From positions 2,418,001 to 2,482,000 of the forward strand of contig NZ_CP075691.1 in assembly GCF_020026305.1 (NCBI RefSeq): a stretch of 64,000 nt of DNA, in the 5' to 3' direction. Source of the DNA: Streptomyces sp. 135 (GTDB taxonomy: Bacteria; Actinomycetota; Actinomycetes; Streptomycetales; Streptomycetaceae). This document shows, piece after piece, positions 8,377 through 18,400 of this stretch (position 1 is its first letter; every line of letters starts with the position of its first letter). Below the pieces are notes generated by a model. It saw only the letters and a program-made list of their open reading frames with translations, was not told where the DNA came from and searched no databases. The translations under genes and the position numbers were made by a program.

Positions 8377-9405
8377 TTACGAGGAGAGGTCCACCCGCGC
8401 CGCGATCGGCAGGTGGTCGCTGCTCGTCTCCGGGAGCGTCCAGGAGGAGACCGGCTCGACGCCCTTGACCATGATCTGGTCGATGCGCGCCATCGGGAAC
8501 GACGCGGGCCAGCTGAAGCCGAAGCCGTTGCCCGCCGCGCCCTGGGTGGAGCGCATCTGGGAGGTGACCGCGTTCAGCGCGCGGTCGTTCATGGTGCCGT
8601 TGAGGTCGCCGAGCAGGACGACCTTGCCGAGCTGCTCGTCGGCGATGGCCTCGCCGAGCGCGTCGGCGCTGTTGTCGCGCTGGTTGGCGGTGAAGCCCGC
8701 GTCGAGCTTGACGCGCACGGACGGCAGGTGCGCGACGTAGACGGCGACGTCACCCTTGGGCGTCTCGACCGTCGTACGCATCGCGCGGACCCAGCCCAGC
8801 TTGATGTCGACGGGCCTCGTGCCGGAGATGGGGTACTTGCTCCACAGCCCGACGGTGCCCTCCACCGCGTGGTACTTGTACTGCCGCGACAGCGCCCTCT
8901 CGTACGTGGGGACGGCGTCGGCGGTCAGTTCCTCCAGGGCGATCACGTCGGCGTCGGACGCAGCGACGTCCTGGGCGGTGCCGGTCGGGTCGGCGTTGTC
9001 CGCGTTGACGTTGTGCGTGGCGACGGTGAGGTCGCCGCCGGTGCCCGACTTGTCGCTGATCAGGCCGCCGAACGAGTTCAGCCAGATGACCACCGGCAGC
9101 AGCAGGGCGATCAGCGCGGTGGCGGACTTGCGGACCACCGCGACCACCAGCAGTACCGGGACGAAGACGCCGAGCCACGGCAGGAAGGTCTCGGTCAGGC
9201 TGCCGAGGTTGCCGACGTTGTTGGGGATCTGCGCGTGGAAGAGCATCACCAGCGCGATGAGCACCGCGGCCCCCGCGGTGACCAGGCCCCGCTTCCAGAT
9301 GCCCGGGTCGCCGCGCCAGCCGTCGAGCAGGCGCCGGAACCGGGATTCGGGACGCTCCGGCCCCGAGCCGTCGCTGCCCGTCTCCGTCATATACGCCTGC
9401 GCCAT
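8377..9405 (-). CDS. endonuclease/exonuclease/phosphatase family membrane protein
   Basis: A 342-residue protein with a cytoplasmic N-terminus, three hydrophobic helices in residues 40-110 and a C-terminal EEP (DNase I-like) domain outside the membrane. Family landmarks are ATHNVNADN (start of the domain, metal-binding Asn), VIALEELT (metal-binding Glu), LLGDLNGTMND (Asp/Asn catalytic block) and the final SSDHLPI (catalytic Asp-His). Streptomyces carry several of these as secreted or membrane-tethered phosphodiesterases or phosphatases of unknown substrate. Two starts are possible, ATG at 9405 or ATG at 9390; neither ribosome binding site is decisive. Confidence 0.88.
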   Translation of the reverse strand: MAQAYMTETGSDGSGPERPESRFRRLLDGWRGDPGIWKRGLVTAGAAVLIALVMLFHAQIPNNVGNLGSLTETFLPWLGVFVPVLLVVAVVRKSATALIALLLPVVIWLNSFGGLISDKSGTGGDLTVATHNVNADNADPTGTAQDVAASDADVIALEELTADAVPTYERALSRQYKYHAVEGTVGLWSKYPISGTRPVDIKLGWVRAMRTTVETPKGDVAVYVAHLPSVRVKLDAGFTANQRDNSADALGEAIADEQLGKVVLLGDLNGTMNDRALNAVTSQMRSTQGAAGNGFGFSWPASFPMARIDQIMVKGVEPVSSWTLPETSSDHLPIAARVDLSS

Positions 9406-9604
9406 ACCCTCGTCGCCTCACTGCCTGCCGTGCACACCGTCGGTCCGCCCCTGAAACCCTAGGGGATGAACGGTGTCGTCCCTGCCGTCCACGACGGCCG
9501 TACAGGCACCAGGACGATCGGGGCGGCGCGACAGGTTCCTGAACAGCGCGGGACAGCGGGTGCTGTGACGAAACCCGCATACTCCCGTCGGCCCCGCCGC
9601 GCCA

Positions 9605-10222
9605 TCAGACCTGGGGCCGCAGCCCCTCGAGGACCGTGTCGACGATCCGCTCGGCGAGGCCGTCGTCGAGCGGCGCGTCGGGCCGCATGACCGTGCGCAC
9701 CAGCATCGGCCCGACCAGGAGGTCGTTGGCCATCTCGATGTCCACGTCCGCGCGCAGCTCGCCGTCCGCGACGCCCCGCCGCAGCACCTCGTAGGTGGCG
9801 CGGCGGCGGGGGTCGACGACAGTGGCGTGGTACGCCGCCCAGAGTTTGGGCAGGGCCTTCATCTGCGCGAAGACGTTGTGCAGCAGGGCCGAGGAACGCA
9901 TGTTCAGGCCGCGCCTGCGCAGGCCCTCCAGGAGGCAGACGAGGTCGTCGCGCATCGAGGTGCCGGGCAGCTCGGGGTCCGGCTCCTCGAAGACGCGCAG
10001 CACGTCGACGAAGAGGGCCTCCTTGCCGTCCCAGCGCCGGTAGATGGTGGCCTTGCCGACACCCGCGGTCCGGGCGATGCGCTCGATGGACAGTTCGGTG
10101 AGCGGCACGCCCTCCTCCAGGAGCCGCACCACCCCTTCGATGATGGCCTGCTCCACGGCCTCGCTCCGGGGACGGCCCCGGGGGGCCTTCGCGTGTGCGT
10201 CCCCCTTGGCGATGTGGACCAC
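9605..10222 (-). CDS. TetR/AcrR family regulator
   Basis: A 205-residue TetR-family repressor. The N-terminal helix-turn-helix covers about residues 20-65, with the recognition helix in GVGKATIYRRWDGKEALF. The C-terminal ligand domain resembles the group with a C-terminal TetR_C-like fold found next to exporters. It lies 45 bases downstream of the DHA2 exporter gene on the same strand, so the two probably form an exporter-repressor operon controlled by the palindrome at 11890-11908. The inducing ligand is likely the exporter's substrate or a related compound. Confidence 0.9.
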   Translation of the reverse strand: MVHIAKGDAHAKAPRGRPRSEAVEQAIIEGVVRLLEEGVPLTELSIERIARTAGVGKATIYRRWDGKEALFVDVLRVFEEPDPELPGTSMRDDLVCLLEGLRRRGLNMRSSALLHNVFAQMKALPKLWAAYHATVVDPRRRATYEVLRRGVADGELRADVDIEMANDLLVGPMLVRTVMRPDAPLDDGLAERIVDTVLEGLRPQV

Positions 10223-10267
10223 GTCGTCTCCGTCTCTCTCCGCGCCGGCTGCCGGGGCGATTCTCCC

Positions 10268-11821
10268 TCAGCGGCCGGCGACGCCCGCCGGCTCGGCCTC
10301 CCGCTCCTGGGGGCCGGGCACCGGCGGCGTACGTCCCGGCAGGAACAGGAAGACGACCACCGTGCCGATCGCGGCGACGCCCGCGCCCCACAGCGCCGTG
10401 ACGTGCATGGCGTGCAGGAACGAGTCGTTGGCGGCCGTCACGAGCGGCTCCCCCCGCGGACCGAGCTTCGCCGCGACGCCGAGGGTCGCCTCGATGGACT
10501 CGCCCGCGGTGTGCCGGGCACCGGCGGGCAGCAGCGCCAGCTTGTCCTCGACGCCGTTGCGGTACGCGGTGGACAGCACCGAGCCGAGGACGGCGATGCC
10601 GAGCGCGCCGCCGACCTGCCGGAAGGTGTTGCTGAGCGCGGAGGCGGAGCCGGCCTTCTCGCGCGGCAGGGCCTGCATGATCACGACGCTGGTGGGCGTC
10701 ATGATGTGCGCCATGCCGGTGCCCATCAGGAAGAAGATGACCTCCAGGACCCAGATCGGCGTATCCGCGTCGAGGAACGAGAAGGCCGCGAGGGTCGCCA
10801 TCACCAGGAGCAGGCCGCCGGTGCACACGGCCCGTACGCCGAACCGGTCGACGACCAGGCGGGCGCGCGGCGCGAAGACGAGCTGGGCCACGGCGAGCGG
10901 CAGCATCAGCAGGCCGGTCTGAAGCGGCGAGTAGCCGCGCACGCTCTGGGTGTAGAAGACCGAGAAGAAGGTGACGCCCATCAGCGCGAAGAAGACGAGC
11001 GCGATGGCGCTGATCGCCGCCGAGAAGACCTTGTTCTTGAAGTACGAGATGTCGACGGACGGGTGGTCGCAGCGCTTCTCGTACAGCACGAAGACGACGA
11101 GGACGGCGAGGCCCGCGAGGGTGGTGCAGAGCACGGCCGGGTCCGTGAAGTCGGCGAGCTGGCCGCCCTTGATGATGCCGTAGACGAGCAGGACGAGGCC
11201 GACGACGGAGAGCGCGACGCCGACGAGGTCGACGCGCCCCGGCTTCGGATCGCGCGAGTCCGGCACCAGCCACACCATGAGGGCCACCGCGACGATCACG
11301 ATCGGTACGTTGATGAGGAAGACCGAGCCCCACCAGAAGTGGTCGAGCAGGACACCGCCGGTGATCGGGCCGATGGCGATGGCGAGGCCGACGCCGCCCG
11401 CCCAGATGCCGATGGCCTTGGGCTGCTCGTCGCGCTCGAAGACGTTCATCAGGACGGCGAGTGTGGCCGGCATCACGAAGGCCGCGCCGAGGCCCATCAG
11501 CGCGCGGAACGCGATGAGTTCGACGGGCGAGCCGGACTGCGCGGCGAACGCCGATCCGATGCCGAAGACGATGAGCCCCGCGAGCAGGACCTTCTTGCGG
11601 CCGAGCCGGTCGCCGAGCAGCCCGGCGGTGAAGAGCAGGCCCGCGAAGACCAGCGTGTAGGAGTTGATCGCCCACTCCAGCTCGCCCTGGGTGGCGCCGA
11701 TGCCGGTGGGTTCGGGGGTGGAGATCGTCTTGATGGCGACGTTCAGGATCGAGTTGTCGAGGACGACGATCAGCAGGCTGAGCATGAGCACGCCGAGGAT
11801 CGCCCAGCGGCGCCGGTGCAC
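10268..11821 (-). CDS. MFS efflux transporter, DHA2 (EmrB/QacA) type
   Basis: A 517-residue, 14-helix drug:H+ antiporter-2. Landmarks are [15 protein letters not shown] in helix 1 (the Asp of motif D1), [14 protein letters not shown] after helix 2 (motif A) and a long hydrophilic loop after helix 13 that ends near [13 protein letters not shown]. It should extrude a lipophilic compound. The GTG at 11821 is preceded by a GGAA tract; no ATG lies upstream in frame. A TetR gene follows 45 bases later, and a perfect 19-bp dyad lies 69-87 bases upstream. Confidence 0.92.
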   Translation of the reverse strand: MHRRRWAILGVLMLSLLIVVLDNSILNVAIKTISTPEPTGIGATQGELEWAINSYTLVFAGLLFTAGLLGDRLGRKKVLLAGLIVFGIGSAFAAQSGSPVELIAFRALMGLGAAFVMPATLAVLMNVFERDEQPKAIGIWAGGVGLAIAIGPITGGVLLDHFWWGSVFLINVPIVIVAVALMVWLVPDSRDPKPGRVDLVGVALSVVGLVLLVYGIIKGGQLADFTDPAVLCTTLAGLAVLVVFVLYEKRCDHPSVDISYFKNKVFSAAISAIALVFFALMGVTFFSVFYTQSVRGYSPLQTGLLMLPLAVAQLVFAPRARLVVDRFGVRAVCTGGLLLVMATLAAFSFLDADTPIWVLEVIFFLMGTGMAHIMTPTSVVIMQALPREKAGSASALSNTFRQVGGALGIAVLGSVLSTAYRNGVEDKLALLPAGARHTAGESIEATLGVAAKLGPRGEPLVTAANDSFLHAMHVTALWGAGVAAIGTVVVFLFLPGRTPPVPGPQEREAEPAGVAGR

Positions 11822-11889
11822 GGCTTCCGGTATGCGGGGAGGGGTGGGCAGGGGAGGGTTGACATGGGATCCACCGTAAACCCATTTCG

Positions 11890-11908
11890 ATACGAGACCG
11901 TCTCGTAT
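11890..11908. promoter_or_regulatory. perfect palindromic TetR operator candidate
   Basis: ATACGAGACCGTCTCGTAT is a perfect 9+1+9 inverted repeat located 69-87 bases upstream of the DHA2 exporter, where a promoter core would lie. The exporter is followed by its TetR gene, so autoregulation through this site is the simplest reading. Confidence 0.75.
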
Positions 11909-12026
11909 TGGAAAGAATTTACCCGGCCCCGGGGCCCCCTAGCCGCCGGGCGCCACCTGGTGCCACCATGGAGGTGATCCGGGGACGCCGTCAGGGCGCC
12001 TCGAGATGACAGAAGGAGCCGTTGCG

Positions 12027-12908
12027 ATGACGCAGCTCTCGGCTGCCCAGAAGAGCACCGAAGCCCCCGCGAGCCCCGACAGCAGCAAGGCGCTGTACGG
12101 CGGCAAGGGCACCCGGCGCATCACCGTGCGCGACATCACCGCCGCCAAGGAGCGCGGCGAGAAATGGCCGATGCTCACCGCCTACGACGCGATGACCGCG
12201 TCCGTCTTCGACGAGGCGGGCATCCCCGTCATGCTCGTCGGCGACTCGGCGGGCAACTGCCACCTCGGGTACGAGACCACCGTGCCCGTCACCCTCGACC
12301 AGATGGCGATGCTGTCGGCCGCGGTCGTGCGGGGCACCTCGCGTGCCCTGATCGTCGGCGACCTGCCGTTCGGCTCCTACCAGGAAGGCCCCGTCCAGGC
12401 CCTGCGCTCGGCGACCCGCCTGGTGAAGGAGGCGGGCGTCGGCGCGGTCAAGCTGGAGGGCGGGGAGCGGTCACTGGCCCAGACCGAGCTGCTGGTCCAG
12501 TCCGGCATCCCCGTCATGTCCCACCTCGGGCTGACCCCTCAGTCCGTGAACACCATGGGCTACCGCGTCCAGGGCCGCGGCGACGAAGCGGCCCACCGGC
12601 TGCTCAACGACGCCAAGGCCGCGCAGGACGCCGGCGCGTTCGCGGTCGTCCTCGAACTGGTCCCCGCGGAGCTCGCCGCCGAGGTCACCCGCTCCCTGCA
12701 CATCCCGACCGTCGGGATCGGGGCGGGCGCCGAGTGCGACGCGCAGGTACTGGTCTGGACGGACATGCTGGGCCTCACCGGCGGGAAGATGCCGCGGTTC
12801 GTCAAGCAGTACGCGGACCTGCGGGGCGTCATGACCGACGCGGCCAAGGCGTTCGCCGACGATGTGGTGGGCGGGGCGTTCCCGGCGGCGGAGCACGCGG
12901 TCCACTAG
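12027..12908 (+). CDS. panB: 3-methyl-2-oxobutanoate hydroxymethyltransferase
   Basis: A 293-residue PanB, the first committed step of pantothenate synthesis: ketoisovalerate plus methylene-tetrahydrofolate to ketopantoate. The TIM-barrel signature residues are clear: KWPMLTAYDAMTASVFDEAG, MLVGDSAGNCHLGYETTVPVTLDQM, DLPFGSY, VKLEGG, MSHLGLTPQSV and the late IGIGAG loop. The N-terminus is about 25 residues longer than in E. coli, as usual in Streptomyces. The ATG at 12027 follows AGAAGGAG by 8 bases, better than the ATG at 12006. A strong terminator follows, so the gene is probably monocistronic here. Confidence 0.96.
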   Translation: MTQLSAAQKSTEAPASPDSSKALYGGKGTRRITVRDITAAKERGEKWPMLTAYDAMTASVFDEAGIPVMLVGDSAGNCHLGYETTVPVTLDQMAMLSAAVVRGTSRALIVGDLPFGSYQEGPVQALRSATRLVKEAGVGAVKLEGGERSLAQTELLVQSGIPVMSHLGLTPQSVNTMGYRVQGRGDEAAHRLLNDAKAAQDAGAFAVVLELVPAELAAEVTRSLHIPTVGIGAGAECDAQVLVWTDMLGLTGGKMPRFVKQYADLRGVMTDAAKAFADDVVGGAFPAAEHAVH

Positions 12909-12973
12909 GCGTGGGGCCTTGGCCGCGGGTCGCTGCGCGGCCCAGCGGTACACATGAACCACCGCGGTACAAC

Positions 12974-13009
12974 GGCAGCCCGTCGATAGTCCCCCGTCGA
13001 CGGGCTGCC
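12974..13009 (+). terminator. strong rho-independent terminator after panB
   Basis: A 13-bp perfect stem (GGCAGCCCGTCGA / TCGACGGGCTGCC) with a 10-base loop is followed directly by CCCCTTTTG, one of the few hairpin-plus-T-run terminators in the window. Confidence 0.88.
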
Positions 13010-13076
13010 CCCTTTTGCTCCGGCGCCCCGGGCTGCCCGCGCTGCCCTCGGGCTGCGCCTTGAGTCGCTGCCTCCG

Positions 13077-13159
13077 GGCTGCCCCTTGGGCCGGTGTCCC
13101 GGCGGCTACCCCTTCGGGCCGGTGTCCCGGCAGCTGCCCCCTTGGGCCGGTGTCCCGGC
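13077..13159. repeat. three tandem 27-28 bp repeats
   Basis: Three head-to-tail units of 27, 28 and 28 bases, each ending in GGGCCGGTGTCCCGGC, at 13077-13103, 13104-13131 and 13132-13159. They lie in the panB-ABC transporter spacer and merge into the inverted element that follows. Confidence 0.8.
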
Positions 13160-13166
13160 GGCTGTG

Positions 13167-13470
13167 TCCTGTCCCGCCGCTGCGCGCCGGATGCTTTCCC
13201 ACCCACCCACCCGTTTGCCCGGTGGCGGAGACAGGGCTGTAGGAACACCCGCGATCGGCGCGGAGCGGCGGGGCAGGGGGCAGCCGCCGAGCAACGGGCG
13301 GGCGGGTGGGAGACATCCGGCGCGCAGCGACGGCACAGGGCACAGCCGCCGAGCAACGGGCGGGTGGGCGGGAGACATCCGGCGCGCAGCGGCGGGACAG
13401 GAGACAGCCGCCGAGCAACGGGCGGGCGGGTGGGAAGGAGACCTCCGGCGCGGAGCGGCGGGACAGGGAA
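13167..13470. repeat. 62-bp tandem repeats with one inverted copy
   Basis: Three direct copies of a roughly 62-bp unit run at 13281-13342, 13343-13404 and 13405-13470, each starting CAGCCGCCGAGCAACGGGCG; a partial copy precedes them at 13251-13280. A diverged copy in opposite orientation lies at 13167-13228, so the whole can fold into a long stem-loop with alternative partners. With the 27-bp units, this fills most of the 645-base gap between panB and the ABC ATPase gene. I see no convincing gene in this stretch; the long reading frames over it are repeat artefacts. Confidence 0.8.
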
Positions 13471-13553
13471 TACCCCCGGCCCACATCCCCCCGTACAAAC
13501 CCTGTCGGCAGGATGTCGGTGGTTTGTCGGTGCCGCATGGCACCTTGTACCGC

Positions 13554-14573
13554 ATGACGCGAATCGACAAGAACCCCGGCAGCGCAGGGAGCGCGGTCAC
13601 CGTAAGGGGACTGGTCAAGCACTACGGCGAGACCAAGGCACTGGACGGCGTGGACCTGGACGTACGCGAGGGCACCGTCCTCGGCGTACTCGGCCCGAAC
13701 GGCGCCGGTAAGACCACCCTCGTACGCTGCCTGTCCACCCTGATAACCCCGGACGCCGGCACCGCCGTCGTCGCCGGGTACGACGTGACCCGCCAGCCCC
13801 GCCAGCTCCGCCGGGTCATAGGCCTGACCGGCCAGTACGCCTCGGTGGACGAGAAGCTGTCGGGCCGCGAGAACCTGTACATGATCGGGCGCCTGCTCGA
13901 CCTGCCCCGCAAGGAGGCCTGGTCCCGTGCCGACGGCCTGCTCGAGCGGTTCTCCCTCACCGAGGCCGCCAAGCGCCCGGCGAACACGTACTCCGGCGGC
14001 ATGCGCCGCCGCCTCGACCTGGCCGCCTCCATGATCGGCAGCCCGGCCGTCCTCTACCTGGACGAGCCGACGACCGGCCTCGACCCCCGCACCCGCAACG
14101 AGGTGTGGGCCGAGGTCAAGCGGATGGTCGCCGACGGCGTCACCGTGCTGCTGACCACCCAGTACATGGAGGAGGCCGAGCAGTTGGCCTCCGAGCTGAC
14201 GGTCATCGACCGTGGCAAGGTCATCGCCAGCGGCGGCATCGACGAGCTGAAGGCGAAGGTCGGCGGCCGCACGCTGCGGATCCGCCCGGTCGACCCGCTG
14301 GAGCTGCGCCCGCTGGCGAACACCCTGGACGACCTCGGCCTGACCGGTCTCGCCACGTCCACCGTGGACATCGAGTCCGGCACGGTCCTCGTCCCGATCC
14401 TCAGCGACGAGCAGCTGACGGCCGTGGTCGGCGCGGTCTCCGCGCGCGGCATCACGATCGGTTCGATCTCCACCGAACTGCCCAGCCTGGACGAGGTGTT
14501 CCTCTCCATCACCGGCCAGAAGGCCAGTGCCCCGCAGGACGCCCGCCCCGAACTCGAGGAGGTTGCCGTATGA
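13554..14573 (+). CDS. DrrA-type ABC exporter ATP-binding protein
   Basis: A 339-residue ABC ATPase of the daunorubicin-resistance (DrrA) type. It shows Walker A GPNGAGKTT, a Q-loop around GLTGQYASVDEKL, the signature YSGGMRRRLDLA, Walker B VLYLDEPTTGLD and the switch region TTQYMEEAEQLA. The roughly 100-residue C-terminal extension ending in ISTELPSLDEVFLSITG is characteristic of DrrA. It would power export of a natural product or drug with the permease that follows, whose ATG overlaps this stop (ATGA). The ATG at 13554 is picked because the conserved domain opens shortly after; no clear ribosome binding site is seen, so the mRNA may be leaderless. Confidence 0.92.
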   Translation: MTRIDKNPGSAGSAVTVRGLVKHYGETKALDGVDLDVREGTVLGVLGPNGAGKTTLVRCLSTLITPDAGTAVVAGYDVTRQPRQLRRVIGLTGQYASVDEKLSGRENLYMIGRLLDLPRKEAWSRADGLLERFSLTEAAKRPANTYSGGMRRRLDLAASMIGSPAVLYLDEPTTGLDPRTRNEVWAEVKRMVADGVTVLLTTQYMEEAEQLASELTVIDRGKVIASGGIDELKAKVGGRTLRIRPVDPLELRPLANTLDDLGLTGLATSTVDIESGTVLVPILSDEQLTAVVGAVSARGITIGSISTELPSLDEVFLSITGQKASAPQDARPELEEVAV

Positions 14574-15403
14574 GCAGCACCACTCTCACGCCGCCGCCCC
14601 TCGCCAAGGGCCAGGAGGCCGACGCCCGCATAGGCCCGCGCGCCCACGTCCGCCACACCGGCGCGCTGGTGCGCCGCAACCTGCTGTGGATACGCCAGGA
14701 CCCGGAGTCGATGTTCGACGCGGTCCTGATGCCGATCGTCTTCACGCTCCTGTTCGTGTACGTCTTCGGCGGTTCGATCGGGCAGGCGCTCGGCGGCGGT
14801 CAGGACAAGTACGTGCAGTACGTGGTCCCCGGCATGATGGCGATGATGAGCATGAACATCGCCATGGCCGTCGGCACCGGCTTCAACCAGGACTTCCAGA
14901 ACGGCATCATGGACCGCTTCCGCACCCTGCCGATCGGCCAGGGTTCGGTGCTCTTCGCCAAGATCGTGGTGGAGGTGATCCGGCTGCTCATCGCGACGAC
15001 GATCATGATGATCGTCGGTGTCCTGGTGGGCTTCGACATCACGAACTGGGGCGGTCTGTTCGCCGCGGTGGGCCTCTCCACGCTCTTCGGCACGGCCATC
15101 ATGTGGATCTTCCTGGTCCTCGGCGTCACGATGAAGAGCGCCCAGTCCGTGCAGGCGATGGGCTTCCTCGTCCTGATGCCGCTCCAGTTCGGTTCGTCGA
15201 TCTTCGCGCCGACGAAGTCGATGCCGGGCTGGCTCCAGGCCTTCACCGACTACAACCCGCTGTCCGCGCTCGCGGACTCCGCGCGCGGCCTGATGATCGG
15301 TGGCCCCATCGCGCACGACATCTGGGTGACGGTCGGCTGGTCGGCGGCGCTGACACTGGTGATGGCGCCGATCGCCATCCACAAGTTCCGCACCAAGAAC
15401 TGA
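14570..15403 (+). CDS. DrrB-type ABC exporter permease
   Basis: A 277-residue ABC-2 permease with a polar N-terminus of about 35 residues and six hydrophobic helices. The segment VRRNLLWIRQDPESMFDAVLMPIVFTLLF split across helix 1, NGIMDRFRTLPI and the late NPLSALADSARGLMIGGP stretch are typical of DrrB. It overlaps the ATPase gene by four bases and should form the membrane part of that exporter. Its stop abuts the stop of the convergent AfsR-like regulator with no spare base. Confidence 0.92.
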   Translation: MSSTTLTPPPLAKGQEADARIGPRAHVRHTGALVRRNLLWIRQDPESMFDAVLMPIVFTLLFVYVFGGSIGQALGGGQDKYVQYVVPGMMAMMSMNIAMAVGTGFNQDFQNGIMDRFRTLPIGQGSVLFAKIVVEVIRLLIATTIMMIVGVLVGFDITNWGGLFAAVGLSTLFGTAIMWIFLVLGVTMKSAQSVQAMGFLVLMPLQFGSSIFAPTKSMPGWLQAFTDYNPLSALADSARGLMIGGPIAHDIWVTVGWSAALTLVMAPIAIHKFRTKN

Positions 15404-18400
15404 TCAGCGGCTCGGTGCCGTTGCCGTGCACAGGGCGGTGGCCTCGTCGAGTGTGAGGTCACCGCCCTCGGCGTACGCGGCCTCGTACGCGGCGGCGCCA
15501 AGCGCGGCGCGGGCGAGCCGGGCCGCGTCCTCGTGGATCTCCCGCTCCATCGCGTTCGGGAAGTGGCCCGCGGGGTGCTCCCGTTCGGCCACCGCGAGCA
15601 GCCGGGCGGCGTCGGCGGCGCGGCTGCCGCCGTCCAGCCCGGCCAGGGCGCGGGCGGCGATGCGCAGTTGGGCGGCGACGCCGTGCGGCGCGACCATCAA
15701 CGACAGGGGCGCGCGGGCCTCCTGGATGGCGACGCGTGCCACGGCCACGCCCTCGGCGCACCGGCCGTCGAGGGTGTCCAGCCAGGCCTGGAGGCCGAGC
15801 ACGAAGCTGTCGAAGACGGTGTAGCCGACCATGGTGAACTCCTCGCGCAGCCACCGCAGGTGTTCCCGTGCCTCGTCGAGGCGGCCGGTGCGGCCGAGCG
15901 CGCCGAGGAGGAAGAGCCGGGCCGCGGGCGCGGCCTCACCGGTGTGCGCCCGGCCGCTGCCCGCGAGGACGTCCCGCAGTATCGCCTCGCCCCGCTCGAA
16001 GCCGTCGGCCGATTCCATCAGGACCGAGCCGAGGCGGGCCCTGAGCACCGCCACCTGACTCTGGGCGCCCAGCTGTTCGGCGTAGGCGATGGCGGCCTCG
16101 TAGTCCTCGGCGGCGAGGGCGAACCGGCCGCAGCGCTCCCGTGACTCGCCCCGCGCGGAGAGCGCCTCGGCGATGCCCCACGCGTCGCCGAGCCGGGTGA
16201 AGCCCCGCAGTGCCTCGTCCGCGTCACGGCTCGCCTCGCCCGCCCGGTCGGCGTGGCTCGCGAGGATGTTGGCGCGCATCTGGAGGGCGCTGGCCAGCTC
16301 CCAGGCGTAGCCGAGCTCCCGGCAGGTCTCGACGGTCTTGTCGAGCGTGGCGCGCAGCATGTCCGCGTCGCCGCCGAGCATCACGGCGAAGAACCAGAGG
16401 CTGCCCGGGATGCGGCAGGTCTGCGGCAGCCCCGGCCGGTAGGCCTCCCGGATGCCGCGCAGCCGCTCCTCGGCCTCCGGGGTCTGCCACGCGTCCATGT
16501 CCATGTCCATGCAGGCGAGGTCGAGGAGGCGTACGCCTCGGCGCGCCTCGTCGAGGACCTCGGGGCGCATGGGCGGGGGCGCGGCGGTGCACGGTTCGTC
16601 GAGCGGGGGCGCGGGGACGACGGGCGGGGCGAACGGGTCGGGGCCGAGGGCCATGGCGTCGCGGGACCAGTTGCGGGCCTCCAGGCGCAGCCCGCGGATC
16701 TCCCAGAACCAGCACAGGGACAGGACCAGGCAGAGCGTCTCCTGCTCGTCGCCCGCAGCCACGGCATGCCGCAGGGCGGTGCGCAGGTTCTCGTACTCGA
16801 CTTCGAGGCGCTCGACGGCGGCGAGCTGTCCGCTGCCGCGCAGTTCGGGGTCGGTGGTGCGGGCGACCTCGCGGTAGTGCACGAGGTGTGCGCGTTCGGC
16901 GTCGGCGCGGTCCCCGGCTTCGTCGAGCCGCTCGCCCGCGTACTCGGCGACGGTTTCGAGCAGCTGATAGCGCATGCCCGCGCCGGGCAGCGGCGAAGGG
17001 GTGGCGACGACGAGGGACTTGTCGACGAGGGACCCGAGCGAGTCGGCGACGTGGTACGGGCTGGCGCCGCTGCCGTCGTTGTTGTCGTTGTTGTCGTTGT
17101 CGTCGCTGTCGTCGCTGTCGCCGCGCGCGCAGACCGCTTCGGCGGCGGCGAGGTCGCAGCCGCCCGCGAAGACGGAAAGCCTCCGCAGGACGGCGCGTTC
17201 GGGGGCGTCGAGCAGGTCCCAGGACCAGTCGACGACGGCCCGCAGGGTCTGCTGGCGGGGCAGGACGGTGCGGGCGCCGCTGGTCAGCAGCCGGAAGCGG
17301 TCGTCGAGGCGATCGGCTATCTGACGGAGGGAGAGCAACCGCAGGCGGGCGGCGGCCAGTTCGATGGCGAGCGGCAGGCCGTCGAGGCGCCGGCAGATCT
17401 CGGCCGCGGCGGCCGGATCGTCGTCCACGGTGAACCCGGGCCGGGCGGCGGCCCCACGCTCGGCGAACAGCCGCACCGCGACCGGCTCGGGCAGCGGCTC
17501 GACGGGCCGCAGCGACTCGCCGGGCACCCCGAGGGGTTCCCTGCTGGTGGCGAGGACGGTCAGGCCGGGGCAGCGGCCGAGGAGTTCGTCGGCGAGGCGG
17601 GCCGCGGCCTCCACGACGTGCTCGCAGTTGTCCAGGATGACGAGCATGCGGCGCCCGGCGCAGTGCTCGACGAGCCGGGCGACGGGGTCCTCGCCGTGCC
17701 GCTCCGACAGGGCCCGCATCTCCTCGGCGCCGGCGCCGCGCAGCACGGTCTCGCGGGCGCCGAGCGCGGTCAGGACGGCCTCGGGGACGTCCGCCGGGTC
17801 CTCGACGGGCGCGAGTTCGGCCAGCCACACACCGTCCGGGACGTCGTCGGCGAGGGTCTCGGCGGCCTCCTGGGAGAGCCGGGTCTTCCCGGCACCGCCG
17901 GGCCCGAGCAGCGTGACGAGCCGGGCGCGCGTGAGGTCGGCCCGCAGCGCCTCGATGTCGGCCTCGCGCCCGACGAAGGAGGTGAGGCGGGCGCGGAGGT
18001 TGCCGGGCGGCCGGGGCCGTACCGGCTGCACCAGCTGTGTTGGCTGTGCTGGCTGTACCGGCTGCTGTGCTGGCCGCGGCGCGACAGGCCGGGCGTGCAG
18101 CAACTCCGCGTGCAGTGACTGGAGTTCGGCGCCGGGGTCGGCCCCGAGCCGGTCCGCCATGCCGCGCCGTATGTCCTCGTACGCGGCGAGCGCCTCCGCC
18201 CGGCGGCCGGCGTCCCGCAGGGCGCGCAGCCGCAGGGCCTGGAGTGGCTCGTCCAGGGGGTGGATGCCGCAGAGGGCGGTGAGTTCGGGCAGGACCTGTT
18301 CCGCCCGGCCGAGTGCGAGGGCCGCGGTCAGCCCGGCGCGGCGGGCGTCGAGGCGGCGTGCCTGCCAGCGGGCGGCGTCGGCCGCGCGGTCCGGCAGGTC

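Noticed and set aside
9459..11885. 808-codon frame across the TetR and DHA2 exporter genes
   Set aside because: Shifted-frame shadow, Arg/Pro-rich, covering two clear genes in another frame.
13281..13470. Possible CRISPR-like array
   Set aside because: The 62-bp units are contiguous with no unique spacers between them.
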